Part shown: in pieces, positions 46,470 through 54,500 of the stretch
Position numbering within the stretch: position 1 is the stretch's first letter
Layout: each line of letters starts with the position of its first letter
DNA from: Desulfospira joergensenii DSM 10085
GTDB taxonomy: Bacteria > Desulfobacterota > Desulfobacteria > Desulfobacterales > Desulfobacteraceae
Length of the DNA stretch: 64,000 nt
Direction: 5' to 3'
Assembly (NCBI RefSeq): GCF_000420085.1
Contig: NZ_ATUG01000002.1
Coordinates: 1,674,001 to 1,738,000, forward strand
The notes under the pieces: model-generated
What the model saw: the letters and a program-made list of their open reading frames with translations, nothing else
What the model was told of the DNA's origin: nothing
Database searches by the model: none
Translations under genes and position numbers: made by a program

Positions 46470-46799
46470 TTAGTCTGACTTTACACCGAACTGGGGGATG
46501 ATTCCTCCCACAACAGGCTCGTAGTAGCGGTAACGGGTTTTCTCTCCCAGGAGTTCGTCCACCCGGTTTTGAATGGACTTTCTCTCTTCACTGTGCATCC
46601 ACCGGTTCCAGTCTTCCAGACGGTTCCAGGTGGAGATAACCAGGTATTCTCCCTGGCAGTCCAGGCAGGAAAAGGTCTGGCCCGTGAGGAATCCGGCCTG
46701 GCCCATGGCCCTGGACCTGAGTTGGACAATCAGGGGGCCCAGTTCTTTTGCAACGGTTTCATCCCTTACCGTTCTCTGGATGATAATGGAAACAGCCAT
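46470..46799 (-). CDS. Antibiotic biosynthesis monooxygenase (ABM)-fold protein
   Basis: 109 residues. VSIIIQRTVRDETVAKELGPLIVQLRSRAMGQ, then GQTFSCLDCQGEYLVISTWNRLEDWNRWMHSEERKS fits the ABM dimeric alpha-beta barrel. Such small proteins include quinol monooxygenases and haem-degrading enzymes; many have no defined substrate. A CxxC-like pair (SCLDC) is present. It stands alone, with AGGGGAGG upstream of the start. Confidence 0.75.
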   Translation of the reverse strand: MAVSIIIQRTVRDETVAKELGPLIVQLRSRAMGQAGFLTGQTFSCLDCQGEYLVISTWNRLEDWNRWMHSEERKSIQNRVDELLGEKTRYRYYEPVVGGIIPQFGVKSD

Positions 46800-46887
46800 A
46801 ATACCTCCCCTCTTGATTTATGGTTAAAAGAAACAGGGGAACAGGAATCTGTGAAACCGGTTGGAGGCTGATTCAGGAATGTTTTCT

Positions 46888-46918
46888 GGGCGTGGGTTCA
46901 AATCCCGGCGGAGTTCCA
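46888..46918 (+). other. tRNA 3'-end-like fragment
   Basis: GGGTTCAAATCCC (46894-46906) is a perfect T-stem/T-loop core, followed by GGCGGAGTTCCA, which looks like an acceptor strand ending in CCA. No matching 5' half is visible in the 90 bases before it. It may be a leftover attachment site from an integration event, or chance. Confidence 0.3.
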
Positions 46919-46993
46919 AAGGATGGATAAATGTACCATCTTTTGGCGGTATTTTCAAATTCTATCGGCAGAAGATTGATGGTCCGGCCTGAA

Positions 46994-47037
46994 AACAGGA
47001 TCCCCGGGAACAGGATTCGTTTCCGGGGACCCGTGTT
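46994..47037 (-). terminator. Terminator hairpin of the garR operon
   Basis: TCCCCGGGAAC (47001-47011) pairs with GTTTCCGGGGA (47019-47029) over 11 positions with one G-T pair. The stem can extend outward as AAACAGG / CC-g-TGTTT. On the minus strand it lies 23 bases after the garR stop and is followed by a T-rich stretch. Confidence 0.55.
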
Positions 47038-47059
47038 TGAAACCTGTTGCTTGCAGGAA

Positions 47060-47941
47060 CTAGTCGTTCACCGGATGGGAGGCCAGCTTCTCCAGGGCCA
47101 GGACCATGGCTGAATGGTCAAGGCCGCTGTCCCCCTGGGCGGCAACTGCGTTGAAAAGCTCCTGGGCCGTGGCCGTGTTGGGAAGGGAAATCTGCAGGGC
47201 CCGGGCATTGGACAGGGCCAGGTTCAGGTCTTTCTGGTGAAGGTTGATCCGGAATCCGGGATCAAAGGTCCGATTGATCATCCGCTCACCGTGGACTTCA
47301 AGAATCTTGGAAGATGCAAATCCTCCCATGAGGGCCTGGCGGACCTTGGCCGGGTCTGCCCCTGCCTTGGAGGCAAAGACCAGGGCTTCTCCCACAGCTT
47401 CGATGGTCAGGGCCACGATGATCTGGTTGGCCACTTTGCAGGTCTGGCCGTCCCCGTTCCCGCCCACCCGGGTGATGTTCTGCCCCATGAGCTGGAACAC
47501 GGGCAGAACCTTGTCAAAGGCATTCGGGTCTCCGCCCACCATGATGGTGAGACTGGCGTTTTCGGCGCCGATCTGACCGCCCGAGACCGGGGCATCCAGG
47601 TATGAGCATCCCAGGTCATTGATCCTGGCGGCAAAAACCTTGGTTTCCACCGGGGATATGGAACTCATGTCCACCACGATGGAACCCTTTTGTATCCCCT
47701 CGGCCACCCCGTTCTTTCCAAAAAGCACCTCTTCCACATGGGGGGTGTCCGGGACCATGATGATGACCAGCTCAGCCTTTTCGGCCGCCTCTTTGCAGGA
47801 GCTGACCACGGAGATTCCTTTCTTTTTGAGGGAGTCGGGAACCGAAGATCTGTTATACGCGTATACTTCATGTCCCTTGTCTGCCAGGTGGCCTGCCATG
47901 GGGGTTCCCATGATGCCGGTTCCGATAAATCCGATTTTCAT
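47060..47941 (-). CDS. garR: 2-hydroxy-3-oxopropionate (tartronate semialdehyde) reductase-like
   Basis: 293 residues from the ATG at 47941, which has a perfect AAGGAGGAG site; the frame continues upstream only by overlapping the next gene. Beta-hydroxyacid dehydrogenase signatures: IGFIGTGIMGTPMAGHLADKG (NADP fold), YLDAPVSGGQIGAENASLTIMVGG, and KVANQIIVALTIEAVGEAL with the catalytic Lys. It reduces tartronate semialdehyde to glycerate, with NADH or NADPH. It is paired with a hydroxypyruvate isomerase gene, which supports this assignment over other members of the family. Glyoxylate carboligase is not in the window. Confidence 0.88.
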   Translation of the reverse strand: MKIGFIGTGIMGTPMAGHLADKGHEVYAYNRSSVPDSLKKKGISVVSSCKEAAEKAELVIIMVPDTPHVEEVLFGKNGVAEGIQKGSIVVDMSSISPVETKVFAARINDLGCSYLDAPVSGGQIGAENASLTIMVGGDPNAFDKVLPVFQLMGQNITRVGGNGDGQTCKVANQIIVALTIEAVGEALVFASKAGADPAKVRQALMGGFASSKILEVHGERMINRTFDPGFRINLHQKDLNLALSNARALQISLPNTATAQELFNAVAAQGDSGLDHSAMVLALEKLASHPVND

Positions 47942-47954
47942 ATTTTTCTCCTCC

Positions 47955-48731
47955 TTATCTGTATGAATCCAGCCAGCCCAGTCCGGCTTCCGTTCCTGCG
48001 GCCGGGTTGTATTCGCATCCGATCCAGCCCGGGTACCCGGCCTCGTCAATGGCCCGGAACAGGTTGGCAAAGTGGATCTCACCGGTGCCCGGTTCATGTC
48101 TTCCCGGATTGTCGGCCAGCTGGATATGCCCGATCCGGTCCATGAGAGCCCGGAGGGTATTCACAAGATCGCCTTCCATCCGCTGCATGTGATAGATGTC
48201 GTACTGGAAAAAGAGATTGGAGTGGCCCACTTCATGGATCAGGTCGATGACATCCTTTGACCCGACCAGGTGGAATCCCGGGATATCCTTGCTGTTAAGG
48301 GCCTCCACCATGAGTTTGACCCCTTCTTTTTCCAGGGTGCGGGCCGCAAATTCAAGGTTGTTCTTCAGGGTTTCCATGACCTGCTCCCGGGGCAGGTTCG
48401 GCGGGGTGAGACCGGCCAGGCAGTTGAGCGCCGGGCAGCGGAGAGCTTTGGCATATTCAAGGGCCAGAAGCACGCCTTCCCTGAACTCCTGTTCCCGGCC
48501 GGGGAGGCAGGCAATTCCCCGTTCACCGGCCTCCCAGTCTCCGGCCGGGAGGTTGTAAAGGACCTGCTTCAATCCGTTTTCTTCTAGCTTTTCGGCAAGT
48601 TCGGCAGCCGGCCATGAATAGGGAAACATGTACTCCACGGCCTTGAAACCCGCTTTTGCCGCTTTTTCAAAACGATCCGGGAAATCCACCTCGGTGAACA
48701 ACAGGGTCAGGTTTGCAGAGAATTTTGGCAT
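47955..48731 (-). CDS. hyi: Hydroxypyruvate isomerase-like TIM-barrel protein
   Basis: 258 residues from ATG 48731; the longer frame to 48863 runs through the operator region. It matches the Hyi/OtnI family: MPKFSANLTLLFTEVDFPDRFEKAAKAGF at the N-terminus, LYNLPAGDWEAGERGIACLPGRE, LMVEALNSKDIPGF (catalytic Glu), YDIYHMQRMEGDL and HIQLADNPGRHEPGTGEI, then WIGCEYNP. It interconverts hydroxypyruvate and tartronate semialdehyde. It lies 13 bases upstream of garR in one operon, divergent from the GntR regulator. Confidence 0.9.
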   Translation of the reverse strand: MPKFSANLTLLFTEVDFPDRFEKAAKAGFKAVEYMFPYSWPAAELAEKLEENGLKQVLYNLPAGDWEAGERGIACLPGREQEFREGVLLALEYAKALRCPALNCLAGLTPPNLPREQVMETLKNNLEFAARTLEKEGVKLMVEALNSKDIPGFHLVGSKDVIDLIHEVGHSNLFFQYDIYHMQRMEGDLVNTLRALMDRIGHIQLADNPGRHEPGTGEIHFANLFRAIDEAGYPGWIGCEYNPAAGTEAGLGWLDSYR

Positions 48732-48803
48732 CTGGTTTTCCTTTCTGCAGCCATCCCCGGGGGAGGCTTGCATCTGGTTGAAAAAGGGTCTATATTTAAA
48801 ATT

Positions 48804-48830
48804 CATCAGAACAACATAACATCTGATGTT
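48804..48830. promoter_or_regulatory. Operator between hyi-garR and the GntR gene
   Basis: A perfect 13-base palindrome AACATC-T-GATGTT (48818-48830) sits inside a wider repeat CATCAGA (48804-48810) / TCTGATG (48822-48828). The region is between divergent start codons, about 75-100 bases from each. It is the natural binding site for the FadR-type regulator encoded at 48929. Confidence 0.6.
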
Positions 48831-48928
48831 TAATTTTTTAAGGTGTTTTCCCCGGGATGTCAATAGAAAAGCCGAGGATCTGTTGACCGGGCAGGGAGGA
48901 TCACCCTTTCAGGAGAAAAAGATAAGAT

Positions 48929-49648
48929 ATGGAAGATTTTCAACTGGACCGCAAGCGCCTGGCAGATCAGATCGCCGATGCCCTCATGGCCATGATTGCC
49001 AGGGGAAGCCTCAAACCCGGGGACCGGCTGCCCCCGGAACCTGAATTGATGAAACAGTTCAAGGTGGGCAGAAGCTCCATCCGGGAGGCGGTCGGTGCCT
49101 TGTCCCTGGTGGGCCTGCTCACGGTAAGACCGGGCCAGGGAACCCATGTGGCCTCTTTTTCAGCCGAGGGTGCCCAAAAGCCCGTGGGCCTGCTGGGGCT
49201 CGGGCCGGAAAAGGTCTGGGAACTGGTGGAGGCCCGGATTGAGCTTGAAGGGGTGATTGCAGGGCTTGCAGCAGAGCGGGCCACCCAGGAGGATCTGGAG
49301 AGGATCCGGGAGAAACACCGGGACCTCAAGAAGGCCATGGCCGGGGACGAAGATCCCATTAATCCGGATCTGGAATTCCACGGGGCAGTGGCCAGGGCCT
49401 GCCATAACAGCGTTCTGGTCAAGTTCTTCCATGAAATGCGCCAGCCCACCCGGCACTGGATGGAGCAGAAGGCCAGGCATGACTGGGGGTACGAGAATGT
49501 GGTGGAACAGCACCGGGCCATTGTCCGGGCCGTTGAGGCCCGGGATCCGGCCCTGGCCCAAGAGGCCCTCAGATCCCATTTGGAATCCACCGGGGAAAGG
49601 CTGGTCGCGGCCATCATGGGAAAGGGGGATAGCCGGGCCGAAGGGTGA
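48929..49648 (+). CDS. FadR/FCD-type GntR regulator
   Basis: 239 residues. Winged helix at the N-terminus: RLADQIADALMAMIARGSLKPGDRLPPEPELMKQFKVGRSSIREAVGALSLVGLLTVRPGQGT. The C-terminal FCD ligand domain has the metal-binding pattern DLEFHGAVARACHN, EQHRAIVRAVEARDPALAQEALRSHL. FCD regulators usually sense organic acids such as glycolate, lactate or pyruvate. With hyi and garR divergent, a C2/C3 hydroxyacid is the likely effector. It is convergent with the PanP-like gene. Confidence 0.92.
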   Translation: MEDFQLDRKRLADQIADALMAMIARGSLKPGDRLPPEPELMKQFKVGRSSIREAVGALSLVGLLTVRPGQGTHVASFSAEGAQKPVGLLGLGPEKVWELVEARIELEGVIAGLAAERATQEDLERIREKHRDLKKAMAGDEDPINPDLEFHGAVARACHNSVLVKFFHEMRQPTRHWMEQKARHDWGYENVVEQHRAIVRAVEARDPALAQEALRSHLESTGERLVAAIMGKGDSRAEG

Positions 49649-49674
49649 TTTTTATTTCAATATTGGCAACAGAC

Positions 49675-51321
49675 TCAGAAATTTCCAAGATCTTTGAGAA
49701 TGGCTTCCTGCTCGTCCAGGATTTGGTCCAGGATATCCGGAGTGGTATAGGGATTCATGATCACCGATCGTAAGACAACCACGTTATGATTGTCCCGGGG
49801 GCTGGCCTTGAGCCGGGTCCTGGAGACAAAGCTTTTGCCGGCCTCCCTCTGGATCCGCTGGATATGGATGTTGATCTCGTCCAGCCGGGCGTCTATGGGG
49901 ATCCTTTCTTCTTCATCGGTGGCGGATTCTAATTTTCTGCGGAATTCCAGGGGGACCACCCGGTAGGTGAGAATATTGAGCCGGGGCCGGGTGATGAGCT
50001 GGAACAGGGGTCGGGACTCGATTTTTTGTGCAAATTTGCGGGCTGTTTCAATGCCGTGGTCGATCATGAGTCCGAATCCCCTTGATCCCATGATTTTCAG
50101 GGCAGAATCCAGGATCAGGGAATTGGCCTCCCTGGATCCTTCCAGGGTCTTGATGCCCAGGTCCACCGAGCCCCTTCTGTTTACGTACCGGGCATGGTAG
50201 GAGATCTTATCCATGGCCTTGGGATCCTTGAAATAGACCATGCCGGCGGTCATGGGCATGTAAAACTGCTTGTGGCAGTCTATGGTCACCGAGTCTGCCC
50301 TTTCGATTCCCCGGACAAGACCGGCATATTTTTCAGACAAAAGGACCGGGCCTCCCCAGGCCGCATCCACATGGAAATGGATCTTGTGTTCCTCACAGAT
50401 CTCTGCCAGCCGGGGCAGGGGGTCGATGACTCCCGTCTCTGTGGCCCCGGCAATCCCCACAATGGCCATGATCTTTGTTTTACCGGTTTTTTTCAGGTCA
50501 TGGATCAGGGTCTCAAGTTTTTCCAGATCAATGCCCCGGTCTCCATCCACATCCACGGGGATGACGTTCCTGTTGCCGATCCCCAGGATACCCCCTGCTT
50601 TTTTCAGGGAAAAATGGCCCCGCTTGGATACCAGGATCACCATCCGTTCAAGATCATGGGCCCGAAGTGCCGCGGCCATGCCGTCTTCCTCAATCCCTGA
50701 AAAATCGTTTTTCGGAGGAAGGCTTAGGTTCCGGGCCACCCAAAGGGCCGTGATATTGGCCGTGGTGCCCCCGGTGGTAAATCCCCCCAGGGAGGTTTCA
50801 ATGTTCTGGACATGGGCGTCGTAAAAGGCCTCTTCCCTTTGATAGATCATCCGGTGGATTTTGGCCAGAACCTGTTTTTCCAGTACCGAGAGCACCTTGG
50901 AGGTTTCCAGCTTGATCACATTCTGGTTCAGGGCCGCGGTAATGGCCTTGAGATGGACCATGAAAAAGGGAATGGCCGAAGTCATGTGGCCCACAAAATA
51001 GGGAGAGGCCACATTGACGGCCCGGGGCGCGATATCATTGATGATGTCTTCAATTACATCGGCCAGTCTTTTTAAGGGCTCCTTGTTGATCCGGGTGTCG
51101 GTAAACCCCTGGGCCAGCTGGGCCAGGCTGATCTCTTCGGTCACCCCCACATGCCGGTTCAGAAAATCATGAAGTCCGAACAGGATCTGCTCCATATATT
51201 TCACCAGGGTTTTCCGGCTGTTTTCATCTTCGGGCCGGATAAAAACCCGGTGCAGGGAGTTCCAGTCCGCAATCAGTTCTTTGGAAGTTTCACCTGGAGG
51301 GGTATGGAGTGGGGGAACCAT
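49675..51321 (-). CDS. panP: PanP-like PLP-dependent aspartate/glutamate decarboxylase
   Basis: 548 residues, the length of PanP. Group II decarboxylase features are FTTGGTTANITALWVARN, VDAAWGGPVLLSEKYAGLVRG and the Schiff-base lysine in TIDCHKQFYMPMTAG. The N- and C-terminal extensions (FGLHDFLNRHVGV; RDNHNVVVLRSVIMNPYTT) resemble the TIGR03799 aspartate 1-decarboxylases that make beta-alanine for pantothenate/CoA. The closely related glutamate decarboxylase function is the alternative. It lies 39 bases downstream of a cystathionine gamma-synthase family gene. Confidence 0.82.
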   Translation of the reverse strand: MVPPLHTPPGETSKELIADWNSLHRVFIRPEDENSRKTLVKYMEQILFGLHDFLNRHVGVTEEISLAQLAQGFTDTRINKEPLKRLADVIEDIINDIAPRAVNVASPYFVGHMTSAIPFFMVHLKAITAALNQNVIKLETSKVLSVLEKQVLAKIHRMIYQREEAFYDAHVQNIETSLGGFTTGGTTANITALWVARNLSLPPKNDFSGIEEDGMAAALRAHDLERMVILVSKRGHFSLKKAGGILGIGNRNVIPVDVDGDRGIDLEKLETLIHDLKKTGKTKIMAIVGIAGATETGVIDPLPRLAEICEEHKIHFHVDAAWGGPVLLSEKYAGLVRGIERADSVTIDCHKQFYMPMTAGMVYFKDPKAMDKISYHARYVNRRGSVDLGIKTLEGSREANSLILDSALKIMGSRGFGLMIDHGIETARKFAQKIESRPLFQLITRPRLNILTYRVVPLEFRRKLESATDEEERIPIDARLDEINIHIQRIQREAGKSFVSRTRLKASPRDNHNVVVLRSVIMNPYTTPDILDQILDEQEAILKDLGNF

Positions 51322-51360
51322 GATATCTATGCTTTCTAGGGTAAAAGTTCTGTATGATGA

Positions 51361-52551
51361 TTAACCGAGTGTTGACAGCGCCAAATCCAAATCTCCGATC
51401 AGGTCTTCCACGTCTTCAATGCCCGTGGAATAGCGGATCAGGCTTTCGGGGATTCCCATGGCCTTGCGTTCTTCTCTGGTGCACTCCACATGGCTGGTGG
51501 TGGCCGGGGGGCCTGCAATGGTCTCCACGGAGCCCAGGTTGGCGGCGCAGTGGGCATAGGTGAGATGGGCCAGCACTTGGCCCACGGCCTTGAAGCTGTC
51601 CTGTTTGAGGGTGAAGCTGAGCATCCCGCCGAATCCCTTCATCTGCTTTTTGGCGATTTCATGGCCCGGATGGGAAGAAAGTCCGGGGTAAAATACCTTT
51701 TCGATCTTGGGATGGGATTCAAGAAACCGGGCGATTTGAAGGGCGTTCTGATTCTGACGCTCAATCCGCAGGGCAAGGGTCTTCATCCCCCGGAGCAGAA
51801 GATAGGCGGACATGGGATCCAGGGTGGCCCCGTTGATTTCCCGGTAATGGTAGACCTGTTTGACCAGGTCTTCCCTGCCGCAGACCACCCCGCCCAGGGC
51901 ATCGGCGTGTCCGCCCAGGAACTTTGTGGCGGAATGGAGGACCAGGTCCGCCCCCAGGGCCAGGGGACTCTGGTTGATGGGGGTGGCAAAGGTGTTGTCC
52001 ACCACCACCACTCCACCTGCCTTTTTTCCGGCCCTGGCCAGCCGGGCCAGGTCAAGGATCTTTATGGTGGGGTTTGTGGGAGTTTCCAGGTAAACCAGGT
52101 CACAGCCCTTTTCGATCTCCGTTTCAATGGCCTCATGGTCCGTGGTATCGCAGAGAACCGTCTCCACATGGATCCGGGGCAAAAATTCCGTGAAAATCTT
52201 ATTGGTGCCTCCATAGGTATCTTTAACCGAAACCACTCTCTGACCGGGCTTTAACAGGCCGAACAGGATGGAGCTGATGATTCCCATGCCGGTTGAAGCG
52301 CTGGTGGCTGCCTGACCCTTTTCAAGCCGGCAGATTTTGTTTTCAAATACTTCAACCGTGGGGTTGGTGTTCCGGCCGTAAATATGTCCTTTTTGTTTTC
52401 CCAGGGCCACATCAAGCCACTGGTCCACATCCTTATATCCAAAGGAGACGCTGTGCACCACCGGTACCTGGGTGGCGTTCTGGATCAGGGATTTTTCCTC
52501 TCCGGCCCATACCGAGGATGTCCCCATGCCGGGAGTTGGACGTTGCTTCAT
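51361..52551 (-). CDS. Cystathionine gamma-synthase family PLP enzyme
   Basis: 396 residues. Trans-sulfuration family motifs: GHIYGRNTNPTVEVFENKICRLE, ASTGMGIISSILFGLLKPG, YLETPTNPTIKI, VVVVDNTFATPINQSPLALGADLVLHSATKFLGGHAD (PLP lysine in SATKF), and ESLIRYSTGIEDVEDLIGDL. It could act as cystathionine gamma-synthase or methionine gamma-lyase; the sequence does not decide between them by eye. First gene of an operon with the PanP-like enzyme, reading from a promoter in the 52625-52674 element. Confidence 0.88.
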   Translation of the reverse strand: MKQRPTPGMGTSSVWAGEEKSLIQNATQVPVVHSVSFGYKDVDQWLDVALGKQKGHIYGRNTNPTVEVFENKICRLEKGQAATSASTGMGIISSILFGLLKPGQRVVSVKDTYGGTNKIFTEFLPRIHVETVLCDTTDHEAIETEIEKGCDLVYLETPTNPTIKILDLARLARAGKKAGGVVVVDNTFATPINQSPLALGADLVLHSATKFLGGHADALGGVVCGREDLVKQVYHYREINGATLDPMSAYLLLRGMKTLALRIERQNQNALQIARFLESHPKIEKVFYPGLSSHPGHEIAKKQMKGFGGMLSFTLKQDSFKAVGQVLAHLTYAHCAANLGSVETIAGPPATTSHVECTREERKAMGIPESLIRYSTGIEDVEDLIGDLDLALSTLG

Positions 52552-52624
52552 TATGGATAACCTCCTTGGGTTGCTCTCTTTTTTGTGTTCAGGGTTAAAA
52601 TTTACAGGAGACTATAGATGTCAT

Positions 52625-52674
52625 CCATATTTGTCAATCCTTTCCAATAACCGGTTTAATATTGACAAATATGG
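52625..52674. promoter_or_regulatory. 14-bp inverted repeat with divergent -35 boxes
   Basis: CCATATTTGTCAAT (52625-52638) and ATTGACAAATATGG (52661-52674) form a perfect inverted repeat with a 22-base spacer. Each arm carries TTGACA on the strand reading outward: leftward with TATAGT 15 bases on, rightward with TAAACG 17 bases on. The element can drive both the PLP-enzyme operon and the 52805 gene, and a bound regulator would cover both -35 boxes. Confidence 0.55.
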
Positions 52675-52804
52675 AGTATCTCGCTAAACGATAGGCAAAA
52701 TAAAAATATGGCCGGCGTGAATACAGGTAAAGAGGGTTTAATGTATTTCTCGTGCGGTTCCCGCTGATAATCGCCCCTGCTTTTTTTACAAGGAGACAAG
52801 AAAA

Positions 52805-53095
52805 TTGGACCTTCACGTCAACGACATCCTGACCCGGGTGAGCCGGTATAACCTGATCCGCAACGGCCGGATGATCTATATCGATGTTCATCAGAAAATC
52901 CAGGGCAAGCTGGCCGGGAACTTCATTGCCGTCCCCAACCTGGTCAATATCGTGGCCAAACCCGAGCACCAGGGGGCAGGGGATAATGAGCCCATGGCCC
53001 TGGAAGACTGTTTAAAGAAGATCAAGGGCCTCAACCTTGAGGACCTTTTCCCGGCTGCGGTTTCCAGCCCCGGACAGAAACCCGAAAAAGAGTGA
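52805..53095 (+). CDS. Small conserved-looking protein, function unknown
   Basis: 96 residues, starting at TTG 52805 with AAGGAGACAAG upstream; no ATG is available in this region. I do not recognise the family. It is soluble, with a basic first half (ILTRVSRYNLIRNGRMIYIDVHQKIQG) and an acidic second half, and has no signal peptide. The codon pattern and ribosome site support it as real. It is transcribed from the divergent element shared with the cystathionine gamma-synthase family gene and is followed by the exported Met-rich protein. Confidence 0.6.
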   Translation: MDLHVNDILTRVSRYNLIRNGRMIYIDVHQKIQGKLAGNFIAVPNLVNIVAKPEHQGAGDNEPMALEDCLKKIKGLNLEDLFPAAVSSPGQKPEKE

Positions 53096-53166
53096 TTCCT
53101 TGCATGAATGCCGTTTTTTCGCCAAAGCATTGGCATCTGTTTTAACCTAATAAAAAGGAGAAAATT

Positions 53167-53679
53167 GTGAAATCATCATCCAGAATTTCTTTTATCCCGC
53201 TGTTTTCAATTCTTTTGGTTGTTTTTCTGAGTCCTCCCCTGTTTGCCGATGACTCCCTGAAGCCGTTCCTGATAAACCTCAAAGGTTGGCAGGGGGAAGC
53301 CCCCCAGGCCATGAACATGGACATGAACGGCGTTAAGATGATCAATGCGGTGCGGTCCTACGAAAAAGGGGACAAAACCATTGCCGCCACCGTGATGATT
53401 ACCAGTCTCCAGATGGGAATGGCCTCTTTCCAGCAGATGAACATGTCCCAGGGCGGCATCAAGGTGGAAACCATACAGATGGACGGGTTCAAGGTCGTGC
53501 GTACCCACGACGGGAACGAAAATTCAGGGAATATCATGATTTTGCTGGGGGAAACAAAAGAAAGTTCCGCCCTGTTTTCCATGGGATATGAAGGCCTTTC
53601 AGACAAGGAGAGTCTTGCCCTGGCCAAAGGATTTGACTGGAAAGGAATGAAGAAAGCCGCAAAAAAATTGATGAAATAA
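53167..53679 (+). CDS. Exported Met-rich small protein, function unknown
   Basis: 170 residues beginning at GTG 53167 after AAAGGAGAAAA. The first 27 residues are a signal peptide (basic start, hydrophobic core IPLFSILLVVFLSPPLF, cleavage likely after LFA). The mature part is rich in methionine (QAMNMDMNGVKM, SLQMGMASFQQMNMSQGG), which in other exported proteins often marks copper binding; that is only a suggestion. No domain recognised. A strong terminator follows. Confidence 0.75.
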   Translation: MKSSSRISFIPLFSILLVVFLSPPLFADDSLKPFLINLKGWQGEAPQAMNMDMNGVKMINAVRSYEKGDKTIAATVMITSLQMGMASFQQMNMSQGGIKVETIQMDGFKVVRTHDGNENSGNIMILLGETKESSALFSMGYEGLSDKESLALAKGFDWKGMKKAAKKLMK

Positions 53680-53704
53680 AACCGGAATCAAATCATCAGT
53701 AAAA

Positions 53705-53746
53705 TCCCCCGGATCCGGTCCCCTATCCGGAATCGGGGGAGATCTT
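53705..53746 (+). terminator. Terminator after the exported protein gene
   Basis: TCCCCCGGATCCGG (53705-53718) pairs with CCGGAATCGGGGGA (53727-53740) across 14 positions with two mismatches, 8-base loop, followed by GATCTTTT. Confidence 0.65.
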
Positions 53747-53815
53747 TTGCTCCCGGGATATCATCAGAAGTTTTGCCGCTTTCTTTGCGTTTCCGGGAAA
53801 CGGGTATAAATCCCC

Positions 53816-54352
53816 TTATTCCCCTTCACTGACCGTGAAACCGCTGGGCGTCAGACCGGTGGATGAGGGAGTCCCGGCGATATTGGCAAGATAAGCCGCT
53901 CCGAGTTTTTCAATGTGGCCGTTGATATTGTCAAAGTAATTATAGTGGATCTGTTCCTCGTCAATGATGGTTTCAAAGAGCTTCATGCTCACACTGTCCC
54001 CGTTTTCCCGGCAGACCAGGAGAAATTGATTGTATACATCAATGGTATCGTCTTCCAGCTCGGCGTCAAAGCTGAATACCGTATCTACGGGCTGCCCCTT
54101 TTCAATGGTCCCGTCATACCCGGTTACCGGCTCTCCTCCCAGTTCCTTGATCCGTTCGGCAAAGGCTTCTGCGTGGCGCATTTCATCAATGGCGATGAGT
54201 TTGATTTTTCCGGCCAGTTCGCCGTAATCCATGTCATCGATGTTATAGTGCTGATTCATGTACTGGGTGATGGCCAGAAGTTCCATGCCCCTGGCCTTGT
54301 TCAAAGCGTCAATCACCTTGTTCCTTCTTTCTTCCTTTGATTTTTTTTCCAT
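53816..54352 (-). CDS. Bacterioferritin/ferritin-like protein
   Basis: 178 residues. The four-helix di-iron motif is visible: ALNKARGMELLAITQYMNQHYN (first Glu), IAIDEMRHAEAFAERI (ExxH) and IIDEEQIHYNYFD (second ExxH). The MQ-type haem methionine of classical bacterioferritin is not obvious. It stores or detoxifies iron in the cytoplasm and is common in anaerobes facing oxygen. A 20-residue C-terminal tail rich in Gly, Ser and Thr extends beyond the fold. It is a single gene. Confidence 0.85.
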   Translation of the reverse strand: MEKKSKEERRNKVIDALNKARGMELLAITQYMNQHYNIDDMDYGELAGKIKLIAIDEMRHAEAFAERIKELGGEPVTGYDGTIEKGQPVDTVFSFDAELEDDTIDVYNQFLLVCRENGDSVSMKLFETIIDEEQIHYNYFDNINGHIEKLGAAYLANIAGTPSSTGLTPSGFTVSEGE

Positions 54353-54417
54353 GTTTCCTCCAGATCGTTTTCAGAGTTTTCGTTCCTTCAGACCCAATTT
54401 TATTTCTTCAAACACAA

Positions 54418-54450
54418 AACGCCTGGTGCAGATTTCCTGCACCAGGCGTT
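54418..54450 (-). terminator. Terminator of korDABC
   Basis: Perfect 14-bp stem AACGCCTGGTGCAG (54418-54431) / CTGCACCAGGCGTT (54437-54450) with a 5-base loop, followed on the minus strand by TTGTGTTTG. It is one of the strongest hairpins in the window and separates korC from the ferritin gene. Confidence 0.75.
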
Positions 54451-54500
54451 CGATTTTACTAGCCGGATGGAATTTTGTCCATACCCTTTTCCCGGGGAGA

